Positions 10,231 through 19,817 of a DNA stretch of 64,000 nt are shown piece by piece; position 1 is the first letter of the stretch; each line of letters starts with the position of its first letter. The stretch comes from Sphingobacteriaceae bacterium (GTDB lineage Bacteria; Bacteroidota; Bacteroidia; Sphingobacteriales; Sphingobacteriaceae). The stretch is taken from assembly GCA_017745075.1 (NCBI GenBank), contig JAGIAD010000007.1, positions 126,841 to 190,840 on the forward strand. The letters run 5' to 3'. Both the position numbers and the translations under genes were made by a program. The notes beneath the pieces are model-generated. The model was given only the letters and a program-made list of their open reading frames with translations. It did no database searches and had not been told where the DNA came from.

Positions 10231-10260
10231 AAAACCACCAAAATTAGGTAAGAACCAGTT
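10231..10260 (+). repeat. Third copy of the 5.9/6.1 kb repeat
   Basis: This 30-bp stretch begins AAAACCACCAAAATTAGGTA and matches 6100-6129 with only two or three differences, in the same orientation. With the perfect inverted pair at 5864/6109 it makes three copies of one short motif around the GH20 gene, the broken regulator and the transposase remnant. It could mark an element end or a dispersed intergenic repeat. Confidence 0.55.
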
Positions 10261-10292
10261 CCGTTGAAATACTTTTGAAGTTCTCAAGACAC

Positions 10293-11189
10293 CTAGTTTT
10301 TGCTAATTTTAAGCTTCAATGCTATTTCAAACTCTCCATTGCTATGGCTTCCCAAAGCGGCAGTATTAGTTGTGTAGATACATAAGATAGATAGCTTATC
10401 TTGATAAATAGTGCCAACCCCAATAGCAACACTGTTACTACTATGATATATTGCACTAAAAACCAACTTGTTATTACTTAACTTAATATTTGCGCCAAAA
10501 TCCATAATGTCCTTATAGTTTTGGACTGCCCGATAAACAAATATTGGCTCAATAGTTGAAATTGCTAAGGAATTTAAGCGAAATTCGTAGCTTGCCGAAG
10601 AAAAAAACAAGTTTCTATCTGTAACATTGCGAAGAAGGTCTCGTTTTAAAAAACGTTTTAAATTGGGAAGACTACCTTGAATGGTAAGCCGATTAATACG
10701 GCAGGCAAAGCCAAAATCACCATCAAAATTATTTTTTCTATTATTGAAATTATATATGGTCACATCATCCAAATCGCCTGTAAATTTATTAAAGTCTATT
10801 GATTCATCAGTTATTCCAGCTGAGAGCCCTAAGTCAATGAAATGCCGCCCAAGTTTTCCTAACCCAATGTGATATGCATAAGTTCCTTTTATGCTCGTTC
10901 TTTTCAAAAAACCCGCTTTTTCGTCATAAAAATTGAGCCCCAGACCTACCTTTTTCTTTGGTCCCGAATAATTTACAGTGATACTTTCCATAACGGGGGC
11001 TCCTTCAATTGCTGTCCATTGTGCTTTTAGGGCTCCGGTAATACTTAGACGTTCAGATGTACCAACCATCGCCGGATTCATCAGGTATTGATTTTGAAAA
11101 TACATGCTGCCTAATGGATTTATTTGGCCGTAAACACTGGTATACACTAAAAGAGAAACCATAGTAATAATGTTTCTTAATATTTTCAT
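10293..11189 (-). CDS. PorP/SprF-family type IX secretion membrane protein
   Basis: This 298-residue protein has a signal peptide ending near VYGQ and the PorP/SprF opening signature: QINPLGSMYFQNQYLMNPA, then a GALKAQW segment. The rest alternates as beta-strands, fitting an outer-membrane barrel. PorP/SprF proteins work with T9SS to deliver particular substrates, usually encoded beside them and carrying a type B (CHU_C) C-terminal signal. A CHU_C gene and a collagen-like gene lie immediately upstream on the same strand, so this is probably their dedicated helper. The length is typical of the family. Confidence 0.9.
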   Translation of the reverse strand: MKILRNIITMVSLLVYTSVYGQINPLGSMYFQNQYLMNPAMVGTSERLSITGALKAQWTAIEGAPVMESITVNYSGPKKKVGLGLNFYDEKAGFLKRTSIKGTYAYHIGLGKLGRHFIDLGLSAGITDESIDFNKFTGDLDDVTIYNFNNRKNNFDGDFGFACRINRLTIQGSLPNLKRFLKRDLLRNVTDRNLFFSSASYEFRLNSLAISTIEPIFVYRAVQNYKDIMDFGANIKLSNNKLVFSAIYHSSNSVAIGVGTIYQDKLSILCIYTTNTAALGSHSNGEFEIALKLKISKN

Positions 11190-11305
11190 CTGTTAAATTT
11201 GATTTATTAATGGACTGAAAAAATATTCACCCTTTATTTCTTCTTTCTTTGCTTTCCAACGAATTTGGCGATATAGAATAAGTGTTTATTGAAGAAGAGT
11301 TTATG

Positions 11306-11875
11306 TTATTGCTGCTGATCCAGGACAATCGATACAAAACCTTTTACTACAGTTTTATTCTTATCTAGGCTAATGATGTAATAGTAGGTATCTTCAAATA
11401 GCTGCTTGCCATTGAGCATTCCATTCCAATCGTTTTTATAATCTTTGGCACTATAAATTAATCTTCCTGCTCTATCATAAATACGAATAGTATTTTCCGG
11501 GTAATTTTCTAAACCTTCTATGGCAAAAATGTCATTCTTACCATCGCCATTAGGAGTTATAACATTGTTTAAAATTTTAATGTCCGTGTAATAAGCTGGA
11601 ATCAGGTAAAATGGTTGCAAAAAGCCCTGACTTAGTAAGTACGAAGGGGAAGAATAAGTATCGACCAATACCATTTCCCCAAAACTATAGTCTAGCAAAA
11701 CTCCATTAACAGTACTATATCCACCTGACGAGTTCAGGGTGTTTGGTAGGCTTAGAGATTGACCACAAACCTTTTTTACCTTTATCTGCAATAGAACAAA
11801 AACAGCAATACAGATGATAAAAGTATTATGTTTTAATCGTAGTTTATTAAAAATCATCGAAAACATATGAGGCAT
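11306..11875 (-). CDS. Secreted protein with T9SS type B sorting (CHU_C) domain
   Basis: The 189-residue ORF has a hydrophobic signal stretch (residues about 18-35, ending VCGQ) after possible alternative starts at Met4 and Met6. The middle is short and includes SQGFLQPFYL. The C-terminal 85 residues form a gliding-motility-associated domain, NNVITPNGDGKNDIFAIEGL then RIYDRAGRLIYSAKDYKNDW, ending in KGFVSIVL. That domain routes proteins through T9SS. The passenger is very small, so the protein may be an adaptor or anchor rather than an enzyme. It sits between the collagen-like gene and the PorP/SprF gene. Confidence 0.88.
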   Translation of the reverse strand: MPHMFSMIFNKLRLKHNTFIICIAVFVLLQIKVKKVCGQSLSLPNTLNSSGGYSTVNGVLLDYSFGEMVLVDTYSSPSYLLSQGFLQPFYLIPAYYTDIKILNNVITPNGDGKNDIFAIEGLENYPENTIRIYDRAGRLIYSAKDYKNDWNGMLNGKQLFEDTYYYIISLDKNKTVVKGFVSIVLDQQQ

Positions 11876-11987
11876 GTTTTTATTATTAATCGTAAAATTC
11901 CTTAAACTGCGGTGTTGGGTAAATTGTAATTAGCACCTTCGCTTTCTACTAGAACTATTTGATGCAATGGAGAATACCCAGTGCTAA

Positions 11988-14405
11988 TTATTTTTTAAGA
12001 TACTCAAGGATAATTTCATAGCTGCCTGCCAGATGTATTGTAGCAGTAGCTCCTATTCCTGTAGTTAATTTATTCGTGTTGTAATCATAATTGTTAATGT
12101 CTCTTGTAATCCCATTGTTGGCTTTATTAATAATGATCACACTGATCACTTGTTTGAGGTAACCTGAGGCAAATGCACCACTTAAATCGAATACGGAATT
12201 GTTTGTAGATAATGAATAGGTAAATGTTTTCCAATAAACCGGTGTAATGTTATCATACCATAACCTACCTGTTAATTGCTCAGAGTTACTGTAGTTTGGT
12301 ACTGTTGCATTTATTATGTACGGATCTGAATTGGTACCTGTACCTGTTATTGTAACATTTGTACCTGCAGTAGTCTTTCCACCAACCCCAGCTACTCCCT
12401 GTACCCCTTGAGGGCCCTGAGCACCTGTTTTTCCTGCTGGGCCTTGTGGACCCTGGGCGCCTGTTAATCCGATACTCCCAGTAGGCCCCTGTTCACCTTG
12501 CGCTCCGCGGGCGCCATCTGCTCCGGCTGGTCCCTGAGCACCTGTTGCACCTGCCGGACCAGCTGGTCCCTGTGAGCCTTGGATACCAGGTGCTCCTGCA
12601 GGTCCAATAGGGCCTTGAGGTCCCTGAGCACCTGTTGCACCATCAGCACCGGCTGGTCCCTGTGGTCCTTGAGCGCCGGTAGTCCCGGCAGGGCCTTGCG
12701 GGCCTTGTAAACCCTGTGCTCCAGGAATTCCAATTGGCCCCTGCGGTCCTTGAGCGCCGGTAGCACCATCAGCGCCAGCCGGACCTTTAGGACCCGCGGA
12801 TACATTAATTATTGTTGCATTAGACTGTTCATCGGTATAAGTAACGGTGCCATTACCATTATCGACTAACTTGGTTAAAGTCTCGGCAGATTTAATAGCA
12901 GCAAGAAATGGCACCAGGACAGGGTTTCCAGCTGCATCGGTTTTATAAACTTTATTTGCGTCTGTAACTCCAGATGTACCCAATTTCGCAATAGTCACAT
13001 TTTTATCTGCTATTTTTGCTGTGGTAACCGCATTGCTATTGATATTGGCCGTTACTGTTTTTAGGACAGCCCCTGTTCCACCCGAAATATTCAAATCGGT
13101 TGAACTAAAGTTATTTCCCACTACCGAATTGGAGGGGATTACCAGTTTGCTTTCATCAATTTTGATTGTTAAAGGCTTTAATGCAGCTCCAATATTGTTG
13201 GTTAAAATTAATTTTCCAGAGGCTTCTGTCGTCACATCCACTCCGGCCACTGGCACAGAGCCCGTTGGTATTTTAATTATTGTGGGGTTAGACTTCTCAT
13301 CAATGTAGGTAATTGTACCATCGCCATTGTCGACTAACTTAGTCAAAGTCTCTGCCGACTGCACAATTCCAGATAGTGATGCCAGTACGGGATTACCTGT
13401 TGCATCGGTGGTATAAACCTTATTTGCGTCTGTAACTCCAGTTGTACCCAATTTCGCAATAGTCACATTCTTATCTGCTATTTTTGCTGTGGTAACCGCA
13501 TTGCTATTGATATTGGCCGTTACTGTTTTTAGGACAGCCCCAGTTCCACCCGAAATATTCAAATCGGTAGAACTCAAATTATTTCCCAATACTGAACCGG
13601 AAGGGATAACCAGTTTGCTTTCATCAATTTTAATTGTTAAAGGCTTCAAGACGGCTCCGAGATTGTTGGTTAAAATTAATTTCCCAGAGGCATCTGTCGT
13701 CACATCTGCTGCAACAATAGACGGCATCGACAAATTAAGGGTCTGTGGCTTTCCCAATGGATCGATATAGCTAAAACTTTTTGTCGTTGCATTGTAACTT
13801 AAATTAGCTATGTGCTGACTAATAAATTTCCCTATTAATCCACTTACAACCTCATCGTTAATTATTGTTTGGAAGTTACTTTTAACACTGCCAGGTACAT
13901 CTACAATAGTAATTGTATTATCTTCACTTCTAAATGTATAAGTACCATTGTTATTATCGGTTAATACGGTAATAGTCTCAGGTTTTGAAGCAGGCCCTTT
14001 AGCCGCATAAATTGCATATGGAACGCTCAGGAGCTGAGATGTTCCAGCTATAGAATAGTTATTACCATTATTTAAATCCACTTCAATCCTTATAAATTTA
14101 GGGCCTGATGCCCAGCTAACTAAATCTATACTCCCAGTTGTTGTTATTGCACCAGAACTTCCGATAGTAACACTGTAAAGGCCCAAAGAATTAGTTGTTA
14201 CAGTTCTTGATTCTGAATATTGAATGCTCCCTGAAGCAGATCCATCTAAAATACTTATCCTAATTGAGATGTTTTTGTTAGCTAAAGGTGTTCCGCTGGC
14301 ATTTCTTGCAGCCCCCTGATAATTAAACTGCAAAGGTGCCTGACCATGAGACTTTAGTCCAAAAAATATTAAAATAAAAAATAGGAGTAGTATTTTTTTT
14401 TTCAT
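11988..14405 (-). CDS. Collagen-like repeat surface protein
   Basis: This 805-residue protein has a signal peptide (KKKILLLFFILIFFG, cleaved near SHGQ). The N-terminal domain at about 25-135 (FNYQGAARNASGTPLANKNI) is common in Bacteroidota fibre proteins. Two tandem repeats of 156 residues start at Asp234 and Asp390. A collagen-like Gly-X-Y tract of about 46 triplets covers residues 538-676, rich in GPQGPAG and GADGATG. A 125-residue C-terminal beta-rich domain ends the protein. It has no CHU_C signal of its own but heads a cluster with a CHU_C protein and PorP/SprF, so it may be exported or displayed with them. It probably forms a trimeric fibre at the cell surface; this is inferred from the collagen repeats. 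Confidence 0.9.
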   Translation of the reverse strand: MKKKILLLFFILIFFGLKSHGQAPLQFNYQGAARNASGTPLANKNISIRISILDGSASGSIQYSESRTVTTNSLGLYSVTIGSSGAITTTGSIDLVSWASGPKFIRIEVDLNNGNNYSIAGTSQLLSVPYAIYAAKGPASKPETITVLTDNNNGTYTFRSEDNTITIVDVPGSVKSNFQTIINDEVVSGLIGKFISQHIANLSYNATTKSFSYIDPLGKPQTLNLSMPSIVAADVTTDASGKLILTNNLGAVLKPLTIKIDESKLVIPSGSVLGNNLSSTDLNISGGTGAVLKTVTANINSNAVTTAKIADKNVTIAKLGTTGVTDANKVYTTDATGNPVLASLSGIVQSAETLTKLVDNGDGTITYIDEKSNPTIIKIPTGSVPVAGVDVTTEASGKLILTNNIGAALKPLTIKIDESKLVIPSNSVVGNNFSSTDLNISGGTGAVLKTVTANINSNAVTTAKIADKNVTIAKLGTSGVTDANKVYKTDAAGNPVLVPFLAAIKSAETLTKLVDNGNGTVTYTDEQSNATIINVSAGPKGPAGADGATGAQGPQGPIGIPGAQGLQGPQGPAGTTGAQGPQGPAGADGATGAQGPQGPIGPAGAPGIQGSQGPAGPAGATGAQGPAGADGARGAQGEQGPTGSIGLTGAQGPQGPAGKTGAQGPQGVQGVAGVGGKTTAGTNVTITGTGTNSDPYIINATVPNYSNSEQLTGRLWYDNITPVYWKTFTYSLSTNNSVFDLSGAFASGYLKQVISVIIINKANNGITRDINNYDYNTNKLTTGIGATATIHLAGSYEIILEYLKK
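12378..12794 (-). repeat. Collagen Gly-X-Y coding tract
   Basis: About 46 uninterrupted Gly-X-Y triplets (residues 538-676). The DNA is locally GC-rich with repeated blocks encoding GAQGPQGP. It is prone to slippage and to false overlapping frames; the 113-residue frame at 12464-12805 is such a shadow. Confidence 0.9.
12771..13706 (-). repeat. Two tandem 468-bp coding repeats inside the collagen-like gene
   Basis: The copies start at 13706 and 13238 on the minus strand and encode residues 234-389 and 390-545. Long stretches are identical in DNA, for example the part encoding TAKIADKNVTIAKLG. A recent duplication, or gene conversion that keeps the copies alike, would explain this. Such a repeat can expand or shrink by recombination. 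Confidence 0.85.
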
Positions 14406-15469
14406 AGGGATAAATTAAGTTTCTTTAGAGTTGACGAATATGACCATTATCAATTTTACACGCTTTAATGTTAATGCCTAAGCAAAACTTACCAATAAAG
14501 ATTACAGTCATGCAGATACAATAGGATTAGTTTTGTTGTGTAAACAAGCAACGGATCAATTATGAATTTTCAATTTTATTAAGCAACATACTGTCGTAGT
14601 TCATCCCCTACTAAATGATACCAGATATAATGAGAAACAAATATTATGCAACCAAAATCCTGCTTTATTGCTCACTTTTTGTGTAACTATCGTTATCTAA
14701 AATTTAACAAAAAAAATAAAAGACACATTTAAAATTTGGAAACTATGATTGTTTCCGAAATGAGAACTTAAAGGTTTGAGTCATGTGCAAAAAATATAGT
14801 ATGAACATTTCGAAAATTCACTAAATCGATATAACGAATATCAAAATCATTCTGACAATTAATATTCAAATAGGCAAAGAGAGTCCCAATGCTCAATAAC
14901 ATATTTATTAGTCATAATCTCTATAAAAAATGTCTTGCAATCATTCATATTATTTTTTAGATAAACTGATGAACAAAAACAAACCGATTACATTAATGAT
15001 CTTTTTTTATTCGCGGATAGGGGTTATGTAAAGCCTTGCGTATACACATGAAAGGATAACAAAAGATCTTCGAAATGAAAAAAGCTAATTACTTCAACGA
15101 AGCTGTGAAAGGCATCCACCTTCCAACAGCTATCATTGCCTTAAAGACTAACTTTTCATTAGCGTTATTTTTCAGAAGCCATATCTCAATAGCATTAGAC
15201 ATTAATACTTTGGCATACTTGCAAACCCAGTTATATGATCAGAAATAATTGGCTACTTTCAATCGAAATGTATGACAAGATGAAATCAACTTGCATCTCA
15301 AGAATCAAATTTAACTTATTTCCCCCTAATTACCCTAAACCTCAAATTAGAAATAATAAACCCTTCTTAACACATTCATATTTAATAATATGCTTGGGTC
15401 AGATATTTTTAGATCGATACGCTCACTCCTAGCTGACAGAAATTTTCACAAAATTGAATCATATTGAAA
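14406..15469. other. Long AT-rich gap, no gene supported
   Basis: Just over 1 kb upstream of the collagen-like gene. Only short frames occur, such as a 65-codon frame at 15235-15432 without recognisable features. It presumably contains the promoter of the collagen-like gene, but none could be placed with confidence. Confidence 0.5.
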
Positions 15470-15844
15470 ATGAACAAAACAATATATCTATATAGTAATA
15501 ATGTGTTTCTTGCCCAGGCTTTATTTACACTGTTCGAAAATGAATTTGATATATATTATTTTTCAAAAATCGAAAAGCTCGAGCAAAAGCTAATGACCAA
15601 AATTCCCTTTTTGATTATTCTTGACACCGTTTCCTGGGACAAAAGTTGGATATCTTTATTAGAAAACAATAAATATACAAGAATACATACAATAGCATTT
15701 GAGGATCGCGACAATAATTTTTTTCTTGGTTCTGATTTTCAATTTTTAGAGATCATAAAAAAGCCGTTTGAAATTCAACAGATTCTCAACTCGATTGAGG
15801 ACGCCTTAACGTTATTCTTAAGATCCTTAAAAAAGGTTGATTAA
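15470..15844 (+). CDS. Divergent response-regulator receiver-like protein
   Basis: The 124-residue ORF starts at ATG 15470; a TTG two codons upstream is less likely. It has the rhythm of a receiver domain: strand TIYLYSNNVFLAQALFTLFE, strand PFLIILDTVSW with Asp53 where the phospho-acceptor is expected, HTIAFED, and a terminal IIKKPFEIQQIL helix with the conserved Lys-Pro. The N-terminal acidic pair is replaced by SNN, so phosphorylation may be lost. There is no output domain. It lies alone in gene-poor DNA; it may be a stand-alone receiver or a decaying gene. Confidence 0.55.
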   Translation: MNKTIYLYSNNVFLAQALFTLFENEFDIYYFSKIEKLEQKLMTKIPFLIILDTVSWDKSWISLLENNKYTRIHTIAFEDRDNNFFLGSDFQFLEIIKKPFEIQQILNSIEDALTLFLRSLKKVD

Positions 15845-15978
15845 ATTTTTCACGATTAAGTCTCAAAATTTCAATTAAAAATAGTTAAAACTTTTATGGC
15901 AATAACCAGACGATTCTTTATTACAACAATAAAAACATAAGTTATATACTTTATGATGAATCAAATAATAGATTTATA

Positions 15979-16188
15979 ATGTTAATTAGCCTTTTTAAAG
16001 CAGTTTTATGCGCTGCAGGCGCCACCAGAAAATATAGTTTTTATTCGATCACATTGTTGTTGTTTCTGAAAACTATACAAATGTTCAGCTATCTTAATGA
16101 AAATAAAGTATTAAGCTTCGTGGTTATTGGTATAATACTGTTAAATGGTGCGTTGCTTTGTATAATACTGGAAAGTATAAATATTTAA
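15979..16188 (+). CDS. Small hypothetical membrane protein
   Basis: A 69-codon frame with two predicted membrane segments (SITLLLFLKTIQMF and FVVIGIILLNGALLCIILES). It is not recognised. It lies in an AT-rich gene-poor stretch beside an AraC-like fragment, so it may be a remnant or a chance frame. Confidence 0.3.
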   Translation: MLISLFKAVLCAAGATRKYSFYSITLLLFLKTIQMFSYLNENKVLSFVVIGIILLNGALLCIILESINI

Positions 16189-16340
16189 AGCACACCTTGA
16201 TATTTTCATTGCTACTACTTCCTTTATGTATACAGGAGCCTATCCTGTTTGATGAATGAAATAAATCACCTATAGAACATCCGTTAAGCTTTACATTTTT
16301 ATTTACTTCTTTGATTTTTCAATTGCTATGTTTTATCAAT

Positions 16341-16481
16341 ATGAATAGATCGAAATGTTCAAATAATCTACCCGAGTCTCAAAAGATTGGATTAAATAGA
16401 GTATCGTTCAACAAATACTTTAAAAAATTAACCGCCTACACTCCATCTGAATATATTAAATCAAATATTCCAGGAAAATAG
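16341..16481 (+). pseudogene. AraC-type helix-turn-helix C-terminal remnant
   Basis: A 46-codon frame ending at 16479-16481 reads IGLNRVSFNKYFKKLTAYTP then SEYIKS. That is the last helix-turn-helix signature of AraC/XylS regulators (vG-x-x-x-x-x-F-x-x-x-F-K-k-x-x-g-x-t-P-s-e-y). The rest of the DNA-binding domain is absent, so this is a leftover end of a regulator gene. Confidence 0.5.
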
Positions 16482-16734
16482 ATGAACGCAACATTTGAGA
16501 GAACCATTTCTTTTGTGAATTTGCTTAAGCTTAGTAATAGCCATATAACTTAATTCTTCTTAATTGTTGTTCAATATTATCTAAAGTATGCTTTGTACTA
16601 TTTCAATGTCAGCCGAACCTTTATTAATTCTTATTTCTTAGATCAACCTGATTTTGATTCACTAACAAAGGCTCTGATATGGCATCCCTTCCTGTTCTAA
16701 TGTGTTCGGGATTTATATCCTTCCCATAAAATAG

Positions 16735-16774
16735 AAAAGATTCCGATACCTATCCAGGTATCGGAAATCTTTTA
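16735..16774. terminator. Strong hairpin with T-runs on both sides
   Basis: GATTCCGATACC pairs with GGTATCGGAAATC around a 6-nt loop with one bulged base, flanked by AAAA on the left and TTTT on the right. It has the form of a bidirectional intrinsic terminator. The only upstream plus-strand remnant is the AraC-like fragment, so it may be the terminator left from the former gene. Confidence 0.6.
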
Positions 16775-17467
16775 TTTCCTGAATGGGGCCAGGTTATCAA
16801 TCATCCTAGGCAAATATAACTTAGGTGCAGTTTGATCATACAAATCTTAAAAACGAAACCCTACCTCCCAGTTGACATTAAGACTTAAATTCATATAAGA
16901 TTCCTAAATACCACTTCAAAAAATTTAGCTTCTCTCAAATATAATGTACAAGAACAAGCATTAGGTGTTTTATTGATGATCCAAACTCAAAATAATTATC
17001 GGTAAAACTGGATTTTGTAAAGTTTTATTAGGCAGTTGTTTAAAGAGTAACCTGAAAAGAAGAATTTAGTCATAATCTCAAAATACGTTTTGATTCGAAA
17101 AAACGTCTTAAATCATAGAGAATAAATGTAAAATCGATGATGCAGGTATATGTCTAGCTAATTGAATAAGCTATAACACTCACTAATGCTGCGTACATGG
17201 AAGAAGTCCGCAAATATATTAATTAATCCTATCAAAATAAGGGAAATATTTAACTGTGTAGATCATATTGCTATATAACCATTTTAAAATGGGATTACAT
17301 AAATTATGATAAAATATTTTCATTGGCAAAATCATGCAAAGAGAAAAATTAAACTTGTATAAAGAAAAAAAGTATTTATTGCCCATTTTAAAAAAAGGTA
17401 AACCCATATCACCTAACCTTACACAAGATTATTAATAAATATTTTTTTTAAAAAGTCAACATTTTTA
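16775..17467. other. AT-rich gap, nothing supported
   Basis: No gene, RNA or repeat could be supported. A 62-codon minus frame at 17219-17407 has no coding character. Confidence 0.45.
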
Positions 17468-17680
17468 TCAAAGTTTTTTATCCACTTTTCGGCTGGATCT
17501 TAGTGGGGGGGCTTGCAAAAATAGCCATGAAATGAATACCAATCCAATTAACGCTGTCATTAATGATGCTCTATAATCTTCGAGATAAAGAGATAATACA
17601 GCTAGTAATACTGACAACTGACAAATTAAGATAATTACGTTGTCTCTGATTGATCGATTCTTAAATTTAGATTTTTTCAT
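17468..17680 (-). CDS. Small hypothetical membrane protein
   Basis: A 70-residue frame with a basic N-terminus (MKKSKFKNRS), two hydrophobic helices (VIILICQLSVLLAVLSLYL and LMTALIGLVFISWLFL) and a basic tail (RSSRKVDKKL). The charge layout is like that of real small inner-membrane proteins. It is not recognised. No operon partner is present. Confidence 0.45.
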   Translation of the reverse strand: MKKSKFKNRSIRDNVIILICQLSVLLAVLSLYLEDYRASLMTALIGLVFISWLFLQAPPLRSSRKVDKKL

Positions 17681-18567
17681 TTGTATTTAATTGATGAGCT
17701 GCTCGATATTTTTTGTATTAGTTACTATTCTCCGAAAATTTCTGATCTCTACTTATAAGATAAGTATTCGTTTGATGAGGTTCAAACCATCTTATTTTCT
17801 TTACAAAATAAGCATAGAAGACTGTTGCTCTTGTTAACCTTAAGAATTAGGCTATAGTTCCCAATCAACAGGACAAAAAGATTTTCTTCAGTTACTAAAT
17901 TTAGATTACATTTTTATTTGAAAAGTAGCAGAGATGCATCGCTAACTGCTGGACGCATTTATATCGGTCAAACTAACAGATAGTTTTCTTTCTTTTTACG
18001 ATTCTGCTATGCCGAGCTTTTGTCCACAATGATGATACCAAGCTACTAAAGATAACTATCGCAATCATCATTCAAGGCCAATGAAACTCTTGTAAACATA
18101 AAAAGTACGAAGATAGATGAATTTACAATTGACAAAGCTTAGCAAAAAAATGAAATTTTATCATCAAAACCGCTCTGTTTTTCTGTTATGAATTGTACCG
18201 TTTTTGTAATTTCTCATTAAATAAAGAGCTAGATTGGCCATATAACTTTTAAAACTGCTTACAATTTAACATTGAGTTAATATGGACTCTTAAAAAGTAA
18301 TCATAACTGGAAAAACTTTAAAATTTAGATTTGGGAGTTAAACGAGGATTGTACAAACTATGCTGAAGTTAAAACCTCTCAAATTTAAGAAAAAAGTATT
18401 TGTAGCCTTGACAGAACGATTAATCTTGCGAAGTAAAGTTTTTTGAAGCATGATTTTACCTCTCCCGCCAATAGCATAAGGTTAATTTATTGGCAATACT
18501 TCCCAATAGAGAGATACAAAAAGCAAAGGTGTTCCAAATAGATTAGGGCAAATTTTACTCTTTTACA
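17681..18567. other. AT-rich gap, nothing supported
   Basis: Almost 0.9 kb without a credible ORF in any frame and without a strong hairpin. It may be decayed DNA; remnants on both sides point the same way. Confidence 0.45.
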
Positions 18568-19050
18568 ATGAAGTTTTTATACACACTATTGTTATTTATC
18601 TCAATGATAAACATGAACTTATGGAGCCAGGAGTCTGGTCCTGGCTGTGAATATAGAGGAAGGAGACCATATAGGGTCTATCAAAAACCAGTAATAAGTC
18701 CTGATGACAAGCCAGCTTATGAATATTCACAAAATTCAGTTCTCCCACTTCGAGGTACTTGTCTTAGCTGGGGAGTATATGGTGATTATGGAAGCTGTTA
18801 TGTATACGATGGTTCCTACCATGCAGGCTATGCAGGAAATATGATGGGCGTCGAATGCCCGATTGATGACTATATATTTCTACTAATGATTAGTCTGTCT
18901 CCTTTAGGTTTTTTCTTAATTAGGAAGAAAACAAAGCATAAAATTGATAAACCATTTTTGATTAACCCCGTTAAGCCAAACACAACCCAGCGAACGTACG
19001 ATCTTTTGGCGTTTACACCGAAGATCACCGAGAACTTATCGTTTACTTAA
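18568..19050 (+). CDS. Hypothetical secreted/membrane-anchored protein with chimeric C-terminus
   Basis: The 160-codon frame has a signal peptide (KFLYTLLLFISMINMNLWSQ), a Tyr/Gly-rich middle with five cysteines (for example GTCLSWGVYGDYGSCYVYDG), a membrane segment near 104-118 (IFLLMISLSPLGFFLI) and a basic KKTKHK stop-transfer. The family is not recognised. The last 15 or so codons (from about 19005) are read out of frame through an IS110 transposase remnant, so the original C-terminus was probably lost or the gene has been extended by insertion. The main body may still be functional. Confidence 0.55.
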   Translation: MKFLYTLLLFISMINMNLWSQESGPGCEYRGRRPYRVYQKPVISPDDKPAYEYSQNSVLPLRGTCLSWGVYGDYGSCYVYDGSYHAGYAGNMMGVECPIDDYIFLLMISLSPLGFFLIRKKTKHKIDKPFLINPVKPNTTQRTYDLLAFTPKITENLSFT

Positions 19051-19246
19051 CTGCATACAATATCACAACCGTAGCCATGGAAAGCATAATTTCTTATTGA
19101 AAAACTTTATTCAGGCGTTGCAACGATCTGGTTTCGATGTAATCTTAATCTCGGAAAGTCAAACCAAAAATGTAAAAAGGAAAAAAACAGATGTGATCGA
19201 TGCGATATGGATACAGAAGCTCCATGCGGCAAATTTAATCGCATAA
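19005..19246 (+). pseudogene. IS110-family transposase remnant
   Basis: One frame from 19005 reads FGVYTEDHRELIVYLTAYNI then TTVAMESI and stops at TGA. The next frame continues KNFIQALQRSGFDVILISES, QTKNVKRKKTDVIDAIWIQK, LHAANLIA and stops at TAA 19244-19246. The motifs AMES-x-G-x-YW, V-x-x-x-x-K-x-x-KTD-x-x-DA-x-x-I are those of the DEDD-type N-terminal half of IS110 transposases. Only about 80 residues survive, with a frameshift; the C-terminal half and the ends are not visible. Confidence 0.8.
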
Positions 19247-19370
19247 CTGAGAACTCCAAATACAAAAACATAAGCTGTTGATCATCAGCAATAAGAATTT
19301 CTATATTTCAAAAAACATTGTTGGTAACTTGATCACCAGGTTTTGTTAGCCGCTTATTACCTTTTCTGTT

Positions 19371-19718
19371 ATGTCCACCCCGTACCAAGTTGTCTATCTG
19401 TTTGAAAACACTGAGTTGATCATCCTGAACATAAAATTACCTGAAGCCATGCCACAATTAAATAGCTGGCATGCTTTTCACTGGCTCTATTTCGATAAAA
19501 CAACCAAGTCTTTGGTGACGCTGTGGTTCCATAGTTCGGATGCATCGGCCGCAATTGAAGAACGTTATTTTGAGCAGGATCATCTCAAATTCAGCAGAAC
19601 CGAAGCTGTATTCATTGAAAAGTTCAATTCTTCTCGACATAAACTCATCAATTACAGCGCACGCCCAATAAATGCAGATGTAAATCAGCTGATTGTGAAT
19701 TACCTCAAATGTCCATAA
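19371..19718 (+). CDS. Hypothetical protein
   Basis: The 115-residue frame begins MSTPYQVVYLFENTELIILN and has a mixed composition with features of a soluble alpha/beta protein (HAFHWLYFDKTTKSLVTLWF). No family is recognised. A minus-strand frame overlaps most of it (19458-19862), but that one crosses the histone terminator, so the plus frame is preferred. It has no clear neighbour in an operon. Confidence 0.4.
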   Translation: MSTPYQVVYLFENTELIILNIKLPEAMPQLNSWHAFHWLYFDKTTKSLVTLWFHSSDASAAIEERYFEQDHLKFSRTEAVFIEKFNSSRHKLINYSARPINADVNQLIVNYLKCP

Positions 19719-19817
19719 TCTTCCCATCCAGCCTGTTTTAGCTTGTCTGCTCATTAGTCTTTCAAAGTTCTCCATAGCCAGCTGTAGGTACATTTCAAAC
19801 CATGAATGCTGAAGAGC

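Noticed and set aside
12464..12805. 113-codon minus ORF rich in Arg, Leu, Pro
   Set aside because: A frame shadow of the collagen Gly-X-Y tract in the 805-residue gene.
17219..17407. 62-codon minus ORF
   Set aside because: No coding features; AT-rich chance frame.
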